Source of the DNA: Planococcus shenhongbingii
GTDB taxonomy: Bacteria > Bacillota > Bacilli > Bacillales_A > Planococcaceae
Assembly (NCBI RefSeq): GCF_030413635.1
Contig: NZ_CP129235.1
Span: 2,790,001-2,854,000, forward strand
DNA length: 64,000 nt
Reading direction: 5' to 3'
A model generated the notes under the pieces. The model did not search any database and was not told the origin of the DNA. It worked only from the letters and a program-made list of their open reading frames with translations. How positions within the stretch are numbered: position 1 is the first letter of the stretch; every line of letters starts with the position of its first letter. Both the position numbers and the translations under genes were made by a program. Shown in pieces: positions 9,493-19,680 of the stretch.

Positions 9493-10518
9493 CTAAATTT
9501 TTTCGGCTTCATACAGAACACATGCAACATGATGTCCCGGGCGCACTTCTTTTAATGGTGGCTTTTCTTTCGAGCAGATATCCATTGCCATTGGACAGCG
9601 CGTATGGAACGGGCATCCGGATGGCGGGTTTTGCGGACTCGGTACATCTCCTTGCAATACAATCCGCTCTTTCTTGATCGCCGTATTCGGTTCCGGGATC
9701 GCGGAAATCAAAGCTTGCGTGTACGGGTGCAACGGTTCTCTGTACAAATCTCTATTTGAAGCAAGCTCAACGAGATTGCCCAAATACATCACACCGATTC
9801 GATCGCTCATATGCTTGACCACGCTAAGGTCGTGCGCGATAAACAGATAAGTTAAATCAAGTTCCTTTTGCAGATCTTTCAGCAGATTCAATACCTGTGA
9901 CTGCACTGAAACGTCCAATGCGGAAACCGGCTCATCAGCCACAATCAGTTTAGGGTTCAGCGCAAGAGCACGGGCAATTCCGATACGCTGACGCTGTCCG
10001 CCAGAAAATTCATGGGCATATTTGTAATATGCTTCTTCTGGAAGTCCAACGCGGGTCAATAAAGATTTAATCTCCTGTTCCAGCTCTTTTTTATTGCGTT
10101 TTTCGTAATTGAGAATCGGCTCGGCAATTATATCCCCGACCATTTGCATCGGGTTCAGGGAAGCATAGGGATCTTGGAAAACCATTTGAAAATTCCTGCG
10201 TGCTTTTTGAAGTTTGGTCCCTGTCACTTTCGTGATATCTTTTCCTTCAAACAGTATTTTGCCGTCTGTCGGCTTAAGAAGCCGCAAAATTGTCCGGCCG
10301 GTCGTTGATTTTCCACAGCCGGATTCCCCTACAAGCCCAAAAGTTTCCCCTTTTCGAATAGTAAAAGACACATCATCGACCGCTTTTACATTGCCAATGA
10401 CTCGCTTAAAAAAGCCGCCAGTCACCGGATAATAGGTTTTAAGGTTCTGGATTTCCAACAGGACCTCGCGGTTTTCCAGACGATCAATTCTTTCTTGTAT
10501 AAAATCTCGTGTTGTCAT
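9493..10518 (-). CDS. appF: oligopeptide ABC transporter ATP-binding protein, AppF/OppF-like
   Basis: Cytoplasmic ATPase subunit of the importer, 341 residues with the start chosen here. Walker [10 protein letters not shown], signature LSGGQRQRIGIARAL and Walker B IVADEP are all present. The C-terminal oligo_HPY domain carries the Cys pattern CPFHTRCPMAMDICS seen in OppF/DppF proteins. The start at 10518 gives an ATGA overlap with the appD stop, the usual sign of translational coupling; an in-frame start 22 codons upstream would overlap appD by 70 bases and is less likely. Confidence 0.93.
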   Translation of the reverse strand: MTTRDFIQERIDRLENREVLLEIQNLKTYYPVTGGFFKRVIGNVKAVDDVSFTIRKGETFGLVGESGCGKSTTGRTILRLLKPTDGKILFEGKDITKVTGTKLQKARRNFQMVFQDPYASLNPMQMVGDIIAEPILNYEKRNKKELEQEIKSLLTRVGLPEEAYYKYAHEFSGGQRQRIGIARALALNPKLIVADEPVSALDVSVQSQVLNLLKDLQKELDLTYLFIAHDLSVVKHMSDRIGVMYLGNLVELASNRDLYREPLHPYTQALISAIPEPNTAIKKERIVLQGDVPSPQNPPSGCPFHTRCPMAMDICSKEKPPLKEVRPGHHVACVLYEAEKI

Positions 10519-11561
10519 AAAACTGTAGCCCTTTCTTTTTTGGGTTTTTGCTCTTCTGGCCAGCTTTCGTTGTAAAGAAGGCAAGCGGCTTCATGCCCCG
10601 GCACAACTTCCCTAAGCTGCGGAGTTACAGTCATGCATTCCGGCATAGCTTTTGGGCAGCGGTTCGAAAACCTGCAGCCGACTTGAGGCATATTTGTAAT
10701 AGAAGGAACCAGCCCCTCTATTGTTGCCAGCTTCTCCACATCTTCATCCATTTTCGGAATTGCTTTCATTAATAATTGCGTGTATGGATGTTTCGGGTTG
10801 TTAAAGAGCTCATCCACTGTTGCCCGTTCTGCAATTTTCCCAGCGTACATAACCAGGACTTCATCACAAATCTCTGCTACTACTCCCAGATCATGCGTAA
10901 TTAGAATGATGGACATGTCATTTGTTTCCTGGATTCCTTTCAGCAATTCTAAAATTTGTGCCTGCACCGTCACATCCAGTGCAGTGGTGGGTTCATCCGC
11001 AATCAGCAATTTTGGCTGGCAGGCAATCGCAATGGCAATCATCACCCGCTGTCTCATTCCTCCCGACAATTGGTGAGGGTATTCATTGACGATTTTGTCA
11101 GCCCGCGGGATGCCGACGCTTCTCAATAGTGAAATTGACCGCAGGCGCGCTTCTTTTTTCGAAATCTTTTCATGGTTCAATATCACTTCTTCAATCTGGT
11201 AGCCAATTGTGAATACCGGATTCAAAGAAGTCATCGGCTCTTGAAAAATCATGGAAATGTCTTTTCCACGAAGCTTGTTCATCTTTTTATCCGAAAATCT
11301 TGAAATGTCCTCCCCTTCAAATACAATTTGGCCTTCTCGGATTTCGCCAACCCCTGGTGGCAGCAATTGCATGATAGATAGCGACATGACGCTTTTCCCA
11401 CAACCAGATTCGCCTACAACTCCCACAATTCTTTTCCTTTTTACTTCAAACGAAACCCCGTCGACTGCGTTGTAAAATTTTCCATCTATTTTGAAACCAG
11501 TATGAAGATTTTTTACATGAAGAAGGGGTTCTGTCTTGTTGGACAAGTGGTGGATTACCAT
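10515..11561 (-). CDS. appD: oligopeptide ABC transporter ATP-binding protein, AppD/OppD-like
   Basis: First gene of the app-type operon and second ATPase subunit, 348 residues. Walker [10 protein letters not shown], signature [14 protein letters not shown], Walker B LIADEP and the oligo_HPY tail with [17 protein letters not shown] are present. The ATG has a GAGGTG site five bases upstream. The 245-base gap to fabF ends in the fabF terminator, so the operon promoter lies within about 11562-11760; no clear promoter was identified there. Confidence 0.93.
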   Translation of the reverse strand: MVIHHLSNKTEPLLHVKNLHTGFKIDGKFYNAVDGVSFEVKRKRIVGVVGESGCGKSVMSLSIMQLLPPGVGEIREGQIVFEGEDISRFSDKKMNKLRGKDISMIFQEPMTSLNPVFTIGYQIEEVILNHEKISKKEARLRSISLLRSVGIPRADKIVNEYPHQLSGGMRQRVMIAIAIACQPKLLIADEPTTALDVTVQAQILELLKGIQETNDMSIILITHDLGVVAEICDEVLVMYAGKIAERATVDELFNNPKHPYTQLLMKAIPKMDEDVEKLATIEGLVPSITNMPQVGCRFSNRCPKAMPECMTVTPQLREVVPGHEAACLLYNESWPEEQKPKKERATVL

Positions 11562-11757
11562 ATGGACACCTCTGAATTCTTTTTATTCTGATAACTCATA
11601 TTAAATTAAAGTTTATTACAAAAACATTACATATACAATAGATTTTTTGTAATTTTAGTAATCATTAATGCTTCCCGCAAAAAATAGCAGTTATATAGTT
11701 TTACTTTTCTAAACGACCAGCTGACTTCGTATTTTAAAATTGATTTTCTTGGCCAAT

Positions 11758-11792
11758 AAAAAAACCCCCAGATTAAACTATTCTGGGGGTCT
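11758..11792 (-). terminator. intrinsic terminator of the fabHF operon
   Basis: Stem ACCCCCAG/CTGGGGGT (11764-11771 with 11783-11790), followed on the minus strand by a run of T residues. It ends transcription after fabF. Confidence 0.88.
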
Positions 11793-11806
11793 AAATTCGT
11801 TGTGAA

Positions 11807-13048
11807 TTATTCTTCTATTTTTTTAAAGACTAAAGAAGCGTTATGTCCGCCAAAGCCAAGTGAATTGCTCATCGCATACGTAAAGTCAGCTTTACGGGCT
11901 TCGTTTGCGACATAATCCAAATCGCATTCTTCGTCCGGCGTTTCATAGTTGATCGTTGGAGGCATAATGCCTTCTTTTAAAGCTAAAGCAGTGAAAATGG
12001 CTTCCACTCCGCCGGCAGCTCCAAGCAGATGCCCGGTCATCGACTTTGTAGAGCTCATCCCTAAGTTATAAGCATGTTCTCCAAATACGGTTTTAACAGC
12101 CATCGTTTCAAAAAGATCATTATATGGCGTACTTGTGCCGTGGGCATTAATATAGCCAATCTCCGTAGCTTCCACTCCGCCGTCTTCAAGCGCTTGGGCC
12201 ATTGCACGCGCTGCCCCTTCTCCGCCTGGAGCCGGAGCAGTAATATGGTGTGCATCTCCTGTCGAGCCGTAACCTACCAGTTCAGCGTAGATCTTGGCGC
12301 CACGAGCTTTAGCATGTTCATATTCCTCTAGAATGACAATGCCCGCTCCTTCTCCGATAACAAAACCATCGCGGTTTTTGTCAAAAGGACGAGACGCCGT
12401 TGAAATGTCTTCATTTGTAGTCAATGCCGTATTTGCTGTAAATCCAGCAACTGATAATCGCGTAATAGGCGCTTCCGCTCCACCAGAAATCATTACATCT
12501 GCATCTCCGCGCTGAATTACTTTAAAGGCATCTCCGATTGAATTCGTTCCAGATGCACAGGCAGTCACGGAACAAGAATTAATCGCCTTAGCTCCGAAAT
12601 AAATTGATACTTGACCCGATGCCATATCCGGAATAATCATTGGAACAAAAAACGGGCTGATGCGGCGAACTCCGCGGCTATTTAAAATATCCATCTGGTT
12701 TTCAATTGTTTCCATCCCGCCGATTCCTGATCCAATCCAAACGCCAGTTCGAAGAGCGGTTTTTTCATCCAGTTCCAATCCTGCATCTTTCATCGCCATA
12801 ATTGAAGAAGCTAAAGCATAATGTGTAAAACGGTCCATTTTCCGTGCTTCTTTTTTCTCTATATAATCTTCGATCGAAAAATCTTTAACTTCTGCAGCTA
12901 CTTTTGCCGGATATTGATCGGCATCCAATCTTGTTAATGGGCCTACTCCGGATTTTCCGGCTTTTAAGGATTCCCATGTAGTTTCAATATTATTGCCTAA
13001 CGGGGTTACAGCCCCAACTCCTGTAATCACTACTCGACGATTTGCCAT
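11807..13048 (-). CDS. fabF: 3-oxoacyl-[acyl-carrier-protein] synthase II
   Basis: Elongating beta-ketoacyl-ACP synthase of type II fatty acid synthesis. The Cys-His-His triad is visible: Cys164 in [11 protein letters not shown], His in [11 protein letters not shown] and His in [14 protein letters not shown]. The start at 13048 ([10 protein letters not shown], 413 residues) follows an AAAGGA site at normal spacing; the upstream in-frame ATG at 13069 lacks one. It lies 27 bases after fabH and shares its FapR-controlled promoter. The length matches FabF of related species. Confidence 0.96.
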   Translation of the reverse strand: MANRRVVITGVGAVTPLGNNIETTWESLKAGKSGVGPLTRLDADQYPAKVAAEVKDFSIEDYIEKKEARKMDRFTHYALASSIMAMKDAGLELDEKTALRTGVWIGSGIGGMETIENQMDILNSRGVRRISPFFVPMIIPDMASGQVSIYFGAKAINSCSVTACASGTNSIGDAFKVIQRGDADVMISGGAEAPITRLSVAGFTANTALTTNEDISTASRPFDKNRDGFVIGEGAGIVILEEYEHAKARGAKIYAELVGYGSTGDAHHITAPAPGGEGAARAMAQALEDGGVEATEIGYINAHGTSTPYNDLFETMAVKTVFGEHAYNLGMSSTKSMTGHLLGAAGGVEAIFTALALKEGIMPPTINYETPDEECDLDYVANEARKADFTYAMSNSLGFGGHNASLVFKKIEE

Positions 13049-13075
13049 TCTATCTTCTTCCTTTCGCATAAACAG

Positions 13076-14008
13076 TTATTTGCCCCATCTCATTGCCACT
13101 GCGCCCCAAGTCAATCCGCCGCCAAAGCCAACCATCACGATTACATCATCCTCTTTGATTCTGCCTTCTTCGACATCTTCCACTAATGAAATTGGAATAG
13201 AGGCTGCAGATGTGTTGCCATATTTATGGATTGTCTTCGACATTTTTTCAACTGGAAGCTCTAAACGGGTTCTGGACGCTTCCATAATGCGGATATTCGC
13301 TTGGTGCGGAATCAGGAAATCCACATCTTCTTTGGTAAGCCCAGCTTTTTCGATTACATTGACTGCTGATTCACCCATTTGGCGGACAGCAAATTTGAAC
13401 ACTTCGCGGCCATTCATCACCAGGTATTCATCCTGGTACAGATGTTTTCCTCCAGTGCCATCTGCTCCAAGTTCAAAAGAAAGAATGCCACGTCCTTCCG
13501 ACACTTTTCCAAGAACAGCAGCTCCTGCCCCGTCTCCGAAAAGCACAGCGGTATTGCGGTCTTCCCAATTGGTGATTTTCGATAATTTTTCTACACCGAT
13601 AACCAATATATATTTATAAACATCAGAGTCAATAAATTGTTTTGCAGTAACGAGTCCGTACATAAAGCCTGCACAGGCAGCCGACAGATCCATTGCTGCA
13701 GCATTTACAGCCCCTAACTCTTGCTGGATGGTACAGGCCATTGAAGGAAAAGGCTGATCCGGCGTCACGGTTGCAACCAAAATCATGCCAATCTCTGCCG
13801 GATCGATTGCAGCATCTTCAATGGCTTTTTTTGCTGCTGCCAGAGCCATATGAGAGGTATCCTGATCGTCTTTCGCAATCCGGCGCTCTTCGATTCCTGT
13901 CATGGTACGAATCCATTCATTTGAAGTATCCATGCGCTTTTCCAAATCGAAATTCGTTAGTTTATCTTCAGGCAGACATCTGCCTATGCCGATAATTCCT
14001 GCATTCAT
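13076..14008 (-). CDS. fabH: 3-oxoacyl-[acyl-carrier-protein] synthase III
   Basis: Initiating condensing enzyme that joins acyl-CoA primers to malonyl-ACP and so sets chain type (branched in most Bacillales). It has 310 residues, with catalytic Cys112 in LSAACAGF, His in [11 protein letters not shown] and Asn in YGNTSAAS. The ATG follows a GAGGG site. A FapR operator overlaps the promoter just upstream, linking the gene to malonyl-CoA-responsive lipid control. The fabH-fabF order next to an app operon is the same as in B. subtilis. Confidence 0.96.
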   Translation of the reverse strand: MNAGIIGIGRCLPEDKLTNFDLEKRMDTSNEWIRTMTGIEERRIAKDDQDTSHMALAAAKKAIEDAAIDPAEIGMILVATVTPDQPFPSMACTIQQELGAVNAAAMDLSAACAGFMYGLVTAKQFIDSDVYKYILVIGVEKLSKITNWEDRNTAVLFGDGAGAAVLGKVSEGRGILSFELGADGTGGKHLYQDEYLVMNGREVFKFAVRQMGESAVNVIEKAGLTKEDVDFLIPHQANIRIMEASRTRLELPVEKMSKTIHKYGNTSAASIPISLVEDVEEGRIKEDDVIVMVGFGGGLTWGAVAMRWGK

Positions 14009-14040
14009 TATTGGTCCCTCTTTTCAATTAACATCAATTA

Positions 14041-14057
14041 TTAGTACCTGGTAATAA
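14041..14057 (-). promoter_or_regulatory. FapR operator of fabHF
   Basis: TTAGTACCTGGTAATAA is nearly identical to the 17-bp FapR consensus (TTAGTACCTGRTACTAA). It abuts the -10 box, where a bound repressor would block RNA polymerase. FapR releases DNA on binding malonyl-CoA or malonyl-ACP. Confidence 0.85.
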
Positions 14058-14085
14058 TAATACGCCTTTTGTAGATTTTTTTCAA
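14057..14085 (-). promoter_or_regulatory. SigA promoter of fabHF
   Basis: On the minus strand TTGAAA (14085-14080) and TATTAT (14062-14057) are 17 bases apart. The FapR box begins at the -10 element. Confidence 0.75.
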
Positions 14086-14194
14086 CTCACTGACATACTT
14101 CCGACAAATTATTTTTAAAAAAGCCAAACTTTCTTTCTGTCCAGGAAGCGGTATGATATGATAAAAGAAGATATCTTATGTTGAGGTGAAATTG

Positions 14195-14380
14195 ATGCAA
14201 TATATTGGAACATTCTTATGGTCATTTTTATTAATTTCTTTATTGAACTATGTTGTAAGTGCTGTCCAAAACGTACCTTTCGACTTTATGATGGGCGTTT
14301 ATATTTCTATTGGAGTTTCTATCCTGATTTTCGTAATTTCATCGATTATTCCGGATGAACCGACACCTGAAAAACATTAA
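14195..14380 (+). CDS. small membrane protein, DUF2929 (YjzD-like)
   Basis: A 61-residue protein with two hydrophobic segments (about 4-22 and 32-51) and a short charged tail. It resembles DUF2929 proteins such as B. subtilis YjzD, which is encoded next to fabHA there too. The ATG at 14195 is chosen because a GAGGTG site ends six bases before it; the in-frame GTG at 14186 overlaps that site. It is divergent from fabH. The function is unknown. Confidence 0.75.
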   Translation: MQYIGTFLWSFLLISLLNYVVSAVQNVPFDFMMGVYISIGVSILIFVISSIIPDEPTPEKH

Positions 14381-14384
14381 TGAT

Positions 14385-14427
14385 AAAAAAGAAGCGTAAT
14401 CCGAAATCCGGATTACGCTTCTTTTTT
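14385..14427. terminator. bidirectional terminator between the yjzD-like gene and clpB
   Basis: Perfect 19-bp stem beginning AAAAAAGAAGCG (14385-14403 with 14409-14427) with a 5-base loop. It overlaps the last codons of clpB and is flanked by A and T tracts on both sides. Confidence 0.9.
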
Positions 14428-16548
14428 ATTTATGATCAAGTTTGAACCATCCATAGCTAAATGCAAAACAGCATTTGGAGCGATATCACCTTTAATCAAC
14501 TCACGTGCTATTTTTGTTTCAATTTCACGCTGGATAAACCGTTTTAATGGCCGTGCGCCGAATACCGGATCGGTTCCCGCTGCAATAATGTAGTCGATGA
14601 CTGAATCATCCACCTCCAGCACAAGCTGCTGCTGTTTCATACGGTTCGCCAGTTCGGCGAGCATTTTCTTAGCAATTCCATAGAAATGGCTATTGTTAAG
14701 TGAATGGAAGATGACGATGTCATCAATCCGGTTCAGCAATTCCGGTTTAAAGTGCTTGCGCAGTTCCGCCATTACAATGTCCTCAATATCATGTTCGGTA
14801 TTTTCAACCCCAATATAAGCAGAACCGATATTCGAAGTCATGATGACGACGGTATTGGAGAAATTCACGAGCCGGCCTTGGCTGTCTGTGATTCGTCCAT
14901 CGTCCAGGATCTGCAGCAGAATATTCGCGACATCCGGATGTGCTTTTTCAATTTCATCAAGCAGCACAACTGAATAAGGATTGCGTCTGACAGCTTCCGT
15001 CAACTGGCCGCCTTCTTCGTAGCCAATATAGCCTGGAGGTGCACCGACGAGGCGGGAAACGCTATGCTTTTCCATATACTCCGACATATCAATGCGGATA
15101 AAATGGTCTTCCGAATCAAAAAGATTAGCGGCCAGTGATTTTGCCAGTTCCGTTTTACCAACCCCGGTCGGTCCCAGAAAGATAAAGGAGCCAATCGGCT
15201 TATGCTCATCTTTGATGCCTGCCCGGGCTCGCCAGACGGCTTCTGTCACCAGTTCAACTGCCCGGTCCTGGCCGATTACGCGTTCTCTTAATGTGTCACC
15301 GAGCCGCAATAATTTCTCACGCTCGCCTTCAACCAGTTTCGTTACTGGGATTCCTGTCCATCTCGCAACGATTCCGGCAATTTCGTCGTCTGTCACTTCT
15401 TCACGCAAAAGCCGTGCTGCCCCGTCTTTTTTCAGTTCTGTTTCCAGAGCAGCAAGTTCTTTTTCGAGTTCCGGAATTTTGCCGTGGCGCAGCACTGCAG
15501 CGGCATTCAAATCGTATTTGTTTTCCGCATCTTCCAACTGTCTGCGATATAGATCCAATTTCTCTCGTTTTTCCTGAATTTTTTTCAGCGATTCTTTTTC
15601 CGCTTTCCATTGCTGCTGCATGCCGGAAGAGGATTCTTTCAGCTCGGCAATTTCTTTGCGCAGCGTCTCCAACCGGGTTTGGCTCGCGGTGTCTTTTTCT
15701 TTCATTAACGCTTGTTCTTCGATTTCCAACTGCATCAAGCGCCGGGTTACTTCATCAAGTTCCTGCGGCATTGAATCGATTTCCGTCCGGATCATAGCAC
15801 ATGCCTCGTCGATCAAATCGATCGCTTTGTCCGGCAAAAAGCGTTCAGTGATATAACGGTCCGACATAGCCGCCGCCGCTACAATAGCCCGGTCATGGAT
15901 GCGGACTCCGTGATGCAATTCAAAACGCTCTTTTAATCCTCTCAAAATGGAAACTGTATCTTCAACAGAAGGTTCGCGGACCATTACCTGCTGGAAACGG
16001 CGCTCAAGCGCCGGGTCTTTTTCAATGTTCATCCGATATTCATCCAGTGTAGTTGCACCAATACAGTATAGTTCCCCTCGTGCCAGCATCGGTTTCAGCA
16101 TATTGCCGGCATCCATGGCTCCTTCAGTTCTTCCTGCACCAACGATTGTATGAATTTCATCTATGAATAGAATAATTTGTCCTTCACTGTCTTTAACTTG
16201 TTTTAAAACGCTTTTTAAGCGCTCTTCAAATTCTCCCCGGTACTTGGCACCCGCAATCAATGCACTCATATCGAGTTCGTAAATGGTCCGGTTCTTCAAA
16301 CCTTCTGGCACGTCATTGCGGACAATCCGCTGTGCAAGCCCCTCTACAATGGCTGTTTTACCGACACCAGGTTCACCGATTAAAACCGGATTGTTTTTTG
16401 TTTTGCGTGATAAAATACGGATAACATTACGGATTTCCTGGTCCCTGCCGATCACAGGATCCATTTTTCCGCTCTTGGCTTGCTCCACCATATTTCGGCC
16501 ATATTGCTCTAATGGCGATTTTTGTTCTTGATTTGCAAATTGAACCAT
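14413..16548 (-). CDS. clpB: ClpB-type disaggregase lacking the N-terminal domain
   Basis: AAA+ Hsp100 protein, 711 residues from the ATG at 16548 (AAAGGAG site). It begins almost directly with the first ATPase domain (Walker A GEPGVGKT, residues 58-65), then has a ClpB-type coiled-coil M domain (about 260-390) and a second ATPase domain (GPTGVGKTE near 460). The region after the second domain shows no ClpP-binding VGF/IGF loop, and there is no ClpE zinc finger. Usual ClpB is about 860 residues; the roughly 145-residue Clp_N repeat domain is missing. A CtsR box lies just upstream. Solubilisation of aggregates with DnaK is inferred from the family. Confidence 0.88.
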   Translation of the reverse strand: MVQFANQEQKSPLEQYGRNMVEQAKSGKMDPVIGRDQEIRNVIRILSRKTKNNPVLIGEPGVGKTAIVEGLAQRIVRNDVPEGLKNRTIYELDMSALIAGAKYRGEFEERLKSVLKQVKDSEGQIILFIDEIHTIVGAGRTEGAMDAGNMLKPMLARGELYCIGATTLDEYRMNIEKDPALERRFQQVMVREPSVEDTVSILRGLKERFELHHGVRIHDRAIVAAAAMSDRYITERFLPDKAIDLIDEACAMIRTEIDSMPQELDEVTRRLMQLEIEEQALMKEKDTASQTRLETLRKEIAELKESSSGMQQQWKAEKESLKKIQEKREKLDLYRRQLEDAENKYDLNAAAVLRHGKIPELEKELAALETELKKDGAARLLREEVTDDEIAGIVARWTGIPVTKLVEGEREKLLRLGDTLRERVIGQDRAVELVTEAVWRARAGIKDEHKPIGSFIFLGPTGVGKTELAKSLAANLFDSEDHFIRIDMSEYMEKHSVSRLVGAPPGYIGYEEGGQLTEAVRRNPYSVVLLDEIEKAHPDVANILLQILDDGRITDSQGRLVNFSNTVVIMTSNIGSAYIGVENTEHDIEDIVMAELRKHFKPELLNRIDDIVIFHSLNNSHFYGIAKKMLAELANRMKQQQLVLEVDDSVIDYIIAAGTDPVFGARPLKRFIQREIETKIARELIKGDIAPNAVLHLAMDGSNLIINKKEA

Positions 16549-16568
16549 TTTTTTCACTCCTTTAAGAG

Positions 16569-16585
16569 TTTGACCTTTATTGACC
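16569..16585 (-). promoter_or_regulatory. CtsR operator upstream of clpB
   Basis: On the minus strand GGTCAAT-AAA-GGTCAAA forms the direct heptad repeat with a 3-base spacer recognised by the class III heat-shock repressor CtsR (consensus RGTCAAANANRGTCAAA). One heptad position deviates. It lies about 20 bases before the start codon. Confidence 0.85.
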
Positions 16586-16632
16586 AATTAAATTATATGA
16601 AATTCCGTCCGAAATGGCAAACAATAAGCAAT

Positions 16633-16672
16633 AAAAAAAACCCAAGGAATTTGTTAATTCCTTGGGTTTTAT
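16633..16672 (-). terminator. intrinsic terminator after the yitW-like gene
   Basis: Stem AAAACCCAAGGAATT/AATTCCTTGGGTTTT (16637-16651 with 16656-16670), with a U tract on the minus strand. It isolates clpB from upstream transcription. Confidence 0.9.
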
Positions 16673-16675
16673 TCA

Positions 16676-16984
16676 TTAGCGTACTCCGAGTGCCATTTTC
16701 GCATAACGGGACATTTTGTCTTTACCCCATACTGGCTGCCAAACGATTTTCACATCGACTTCGCTTACTTCCGGCAATTCGTATAAAGCGTGTTTAACCA
16801 TATCCACAATTTGAGGTCCCATTGGGCATCCCATTGAAGTTAAAGTCATTGTTACAACTGTAAAGCCTTCTTCCGACATATCAACATCATAGACAAGGCC
16901 CAAGTTTACAATATCAACCCCTAATTCAGGGTCAATAACTTGCTCTAAAGCCCCCATAATACTGTCTCTCATATCTTGATCCAT
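16676..16984 (-). CDS. yitW: MIP18/DUF59 family metal-sulfur cluster assembly protein (YitW-like)
   Basis: A 102-residue single-domain DUF59 protein, the same length as B. subtilis YitW. The reactive Cys is seen in TSMGCPMGPQ, a position conserved in SufT/MIP18 proteins. It is presumed to help deliver Fe-S clusters to target proteins. The start at 16984 follows AGGGAGGG; an in-frame ATG at 17014 would add ten residues and has no better site. It follows the yitV-like gene by 66 bases and probably shares its transcript. The detailed role in Bacillales is not established. Confidence 0.85.
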   Translation of the reverse strand: MDQDMRDSIMGALEQVIDPELGVDIVNLGLVYDVDMSEEGFTVVTMTLTSMGCPMGPQIVDMVKHALYELPEVSEVDVKIVWQPVWGKDKMSRYAKMALGVR

Positions 16985-17050
16985 AAGAATCCCTCCCTTA
17001 TCTGCTCTTTCCATCTTAACAAACTTTCAGCGGAAATGAAATTCCTCTGC

Positions 17051-17818
17051 TTAATGTGCGATATGCCGAGCGAGCCATTCGGTGGCCGCAAGCATTCCCG
17101 GCCGGCTTACGGCGTGCCCTGCCTCTCGTTCGTTCATAAAATGAAGATGCTCCGGCACTTCTTCGTAATCTTCTTTTAGCGCTTTAAAGAAACTGTATGT
17201 CGGGCTGAATGGCACTGTCGTATCTTGTTCGCCATGCCAAAAGAAGATTGGGCGCTTGTTGAGAATTCCTTTGTTTTTCGTTGCATCAAATTGCTCCAGC
17301 GTGGACAGCATCTGTTTCCGCTCTTCATCCGTAATTGGCAATTTAAATCCTTTTGATTCAAATTGAGCCATTTGGGCTTTTGCCAACTGAACATAATTCG
17401 CTGCTCCCATCATAACCGCCGCCGCCTTAATCCAAGGATAAACAGTCAAAGCGCCAAGTGTCGTGATTCCCCCCATTGAAGTCCCGCCAACACCGATTTC
17501 ACCTTTCGCCAATTGCTTTTCGTGAATCTTTTCGTGTATGTATGCCAATTCTTCAATTGAAGTCAAGACAATTTCCCAAAATCTTAAACTCATTTGGACT
17601 TCATCAAGTCCTTCTTCCCGTTCGCCATGCAAGAGAGCGTCAGGCAGAAGCACACGCATCCCTTTTTCGGCCATTTGATAGGCATAATGAAGATTATGTT
17701 CTTTTGCACTCATATGTCCATGGAAAAACACTGCAGTTGGCAGACTTTCATCTTTTCTTCCCTCCGGATATACATGGAGCAATGGGATTTCATTCCATAC
17801 TTCGCGTTCTGCTATCAT
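17051..17818 (-). CDS. yitV: alpha/beta-hydrolase, YitV-like esterase
   Basis: Predicted cytoplasmic serine hydrolase of 255 residues, the length of B. subtilis YitV. The nucleophile elbow is GGTSMGG (Ser114), the acid is likely the Asp of WHGEQDTTVPF and the His is in REAGHAVSRPG. There is no signal peptide. The oxyanion strand carries FFHGHMS near 32-37. The gene order yitW-yitV-yitU matches B. subtilis, with yitU divergent here as the neighbour. The substrate is unknown. Confidence 0.85.
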   Translation of the reverse strand: MIAEREVWNEIPLLHVYPEGRKDESLPTAVFFHGHMSAKEHNLHYAYQMAEKGMRVLLPDALLHGEREEGLDEVQMSLRFWEIVLTSIEELAYIHEKIHEKQLAKGEIGVGGTSMGGITTLGALTVYPWIKAAAVMMGAANYVQLAKAQMAQFESKGFKLPITDEERKQMLSTLEQFDATKNKGILNKRPIFFWHGEQDTTVPFSPTYSFFKALKEDYEEVPEHLHFMNEREAGHAVSRPGMLAATEWLARHIAH

Positions 17819-17930
17819 TTACTTCACTTCCTTTATATATATATCGTAACAATGTTCAAGAAAGTCGGCAAACAATGTGAAACTTTACTGTTTTTTATAT
17901 GAATGCCCTGGAAATATTTCGTTAAGTTTT

Positions 17931-17960
17931 TTGACGAAACACTTCTATTATCGCTACACT
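17931..17960 (+). promoter_or_regulatory. promoter of the yitU-degV-flavoprotein operon
   Basis: TTGACG (17931-17936) and TACACT (17955-17960) are 18 bases apart, about 30 bases before the yitU-like ATG. Confidence 0.55.
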
Positions 17961-17991
17961 ATAGCTAGAGAGAGAAAGGAGACGGAATATC

Positions 17992-18801
17992 ATGAAACAA
18001 CATTTAATTGTCCTGGATCTAGATGGGACGCTATTAACCGATCAGAAAGTCATTTCAGAAAAAACAAAACAAACTTTAAGAAAAGCGCTGATGGCAGGGC
18101 ATCAAGTAATGATTGCTACTGGCCGCCCTTACCGTTCAAGCGAACCTTATTATAAAGAATTGGGACTGACTACACCTATCGTCAATTTCAACGGGGCATT
18201 CGTCCATCATCCAACAGATAATAATTGGGGCATTTACCACACACCGATTTCATTGGATGTGGTCCATGAAGTGGTGGAATCTATGCATGATTTCAATTTC
18301 CACAATATTGTTGCGGAAGTGCTGGACGATGTATATGTCCATCACCATGATGAGAAATTAATGGACATCTTCAAATTTGGAGATCCGGCTATTACGACTG
18401 GCGATTTGCGAAATTACTTGAAAGTGGATCCAACTTCCATGCTGATTCATGCACCTTATGAAAAAGTCGGCCTGATTCACGATCATTTGAACTCGGTACA
18501 TGCCGAAGTTATCGATCACCGTAGATGGGGTGCTCCTTGGCATGTAATCGAAATTGTTAAAAGCGGCATGAACAAAGCGGTCGGACTTGATCGTGTTTCG
18601 AAATCCCTTGGTATTTCCCGGGAAAACATTATTGCTTTTGGTGATGAAGACAATGATCTGGAAATGATTGAATTTGCAGGAACAGGAGTGGCAATGGGAA
18701 ATGCCATCGATTCCTTGAAAAATATTGCGAATGAAATCACGCTGACGAATAATGAAGATGGCATTGCTGAGCTGCTGATTGACCGCTTAAAACTAAAATA
18801 A
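17992..18801 (+). CDS. yitU: Cof-type HAD-superfamily phosphatase (YitU-like)
   Basis: HAD hydrolase of 269 residues. The catalytic motif I is DLDGT with its two Asp (residues 9-13), motif II includes ATGRP, and motif IV is FGDEDNDLEMI. The C2-type cap between motifs II and III places it in the Cof/HAD-IIB group of sugar-phosphate or nucleotide phosphatases. B. subtilis YitU is reported to dephosphorylate a riboflavin precursor; that activity is possible here but not shown by sequence. It starts a plus-strand run with the degV-like gene 14 bases downstream. Confidence 0.88.
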   Translation: MKQHLIVLDLDGTLLTDQKVISEKTKQTLRKALMAGHQVMIATGRPYRSSEPYYKELGLTTPIVNFNGAFVHHPTDNNWGIYHTPISLDVVHEVVESMHDFNFHNIVAEVLDDVYVHHHDEKLMDIFKFGDPAITTGDLRNYLKVDPTSMLIHAPYEKVGLIHDHLNSVHAEVIDHRRWGAPWHVIEIVKSGMNKAVGLDRVSKSLGISRENIIAFGDEDNDLEMIEFAGTGVAMGNAIDSLKNIANEITLTNNEDGIAELLIDRLKLK

Positions 18802-18815
18802 AAAGGAGGCTTTAC

Positions 18816-19670
18816 ATGAGACTATTTGCCGACAGTGCATCTGATTTGCCGAAACAATTTTTCGAGGATGAAAACCTTGTTTTATTCCCTCTCCGGGTTC
18901 ATATCGGAGACAAAGATTATGATGATATCCGTGGCATCGATTCGAAAAAAGTGTTCGATGCCATTCGTTCGGGTACTCATCCAAAAACATCTCAAGTCTC
19001 CCCGGAGGAAGTGCTCAAAGCTTTTGAGCAATTGGCAAAAGACGGAGAGGAAGGCTATTACATCTCTTTTTCTTCCGAATTATCGGGTACATACAGTACC
19101 GCCGTCATGGTGGCAGATCAAGTGCGGGAAGAATATCCTGACTTGAAGTTAACCATTCTGGATTCGAAAGCCGCATCACTCGGATACGGTATGCTTGTAA
19201 AAGAAGCAGCTCGGCTTCGTTCCGCCGGACATCCCTTAAATGAAATAATTGAAAAGACGCGCTTGATGGCTGAACACATGCAAAGCCTTTTTACGGTTGA
19301 AGATTTGGATTATATGGCAAAAGGAGGCCGTATTTCCAAAGGAAGTGCCTTTGTCGGTGGATTACTGAATATCAAACCGCTGCTTCATGTGGAAGAAGGC
19401 AAACTAGTGCCCATTGAAAAATTACGGGGGCGTAAAAAAGTAATCAAGCGCATGGTTGAATTGATGCGCGAACGGGGAACCGATTGGAGTGGACAGACAG
19501 TTTCCATCAGCCACGGAGATGATTTGGAATATGCACACCTCTTAAAAAAGGAAATTGAAGAAAATCTGCACCCTAAACAAGTCGAGATCTATATGATTGG
19601 TTCGGTAATTGCCGCTCACACCGGACCCGGAACTTTGGCTGTGTTTTTTCTGGATCAAATAAAAGCGTGA
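18816..19670 (+). CDS. DegV-family fatty-acid-binding protein (copy 1, YitS-like)
   Basis: A 284-residue DegV protein. The N-terminal SADSASDLP-type lipid-binding loop (seen as DSASDLP, residues 5-11), the central SSELSGTY motif and RGGRISK-type motif (KGGRISKGSAFVG) fit the family. DegV/FakB proteins bind a fatty acid and present it to FakA kinase in Firmicutes. In B. subtilis the yitS gene of this family lies next to yitU. A second DegV is encoded at 50821-51657. AAGGAGG precedes the ATG. Confidence 0.88.
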   Translation: MRLFADSASDLPKQFFEDENLVLFPLRVHIGDKDYDDIRGIDSKKVFDAIRSGTHPKTSQVSPEEVLKAFEQLAKDGEEGYYISFSSELSGTYSTAVMVADQVREEYPDLKLTILDSKAASLGYGMLVKEAARLRSAGHPLNEIIEKTRLMAEHMQSLFTVEDLDYMAKGGRISKGSAFVGGLLNIKPLLHVEEGKLVPIEKLRGRKKVIKRMVELMRERGTDWSGQTVSISHGDDLEYAHLLKKEIEENLHPKQVEIYMIGSVIAAHTGPGTLAVFFLDQIKA

Positions 19671-19680
19671 GGTGATTTCT

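Noticed and set aside
14413..16548. clpB as a 5'-truncated pseudogene or as ClpE/ClpC
   Set aside because: It has its own ribosome binding site and CtsR box, an intact frame, no ClpE zinc finger and a ClpB-type M domain.
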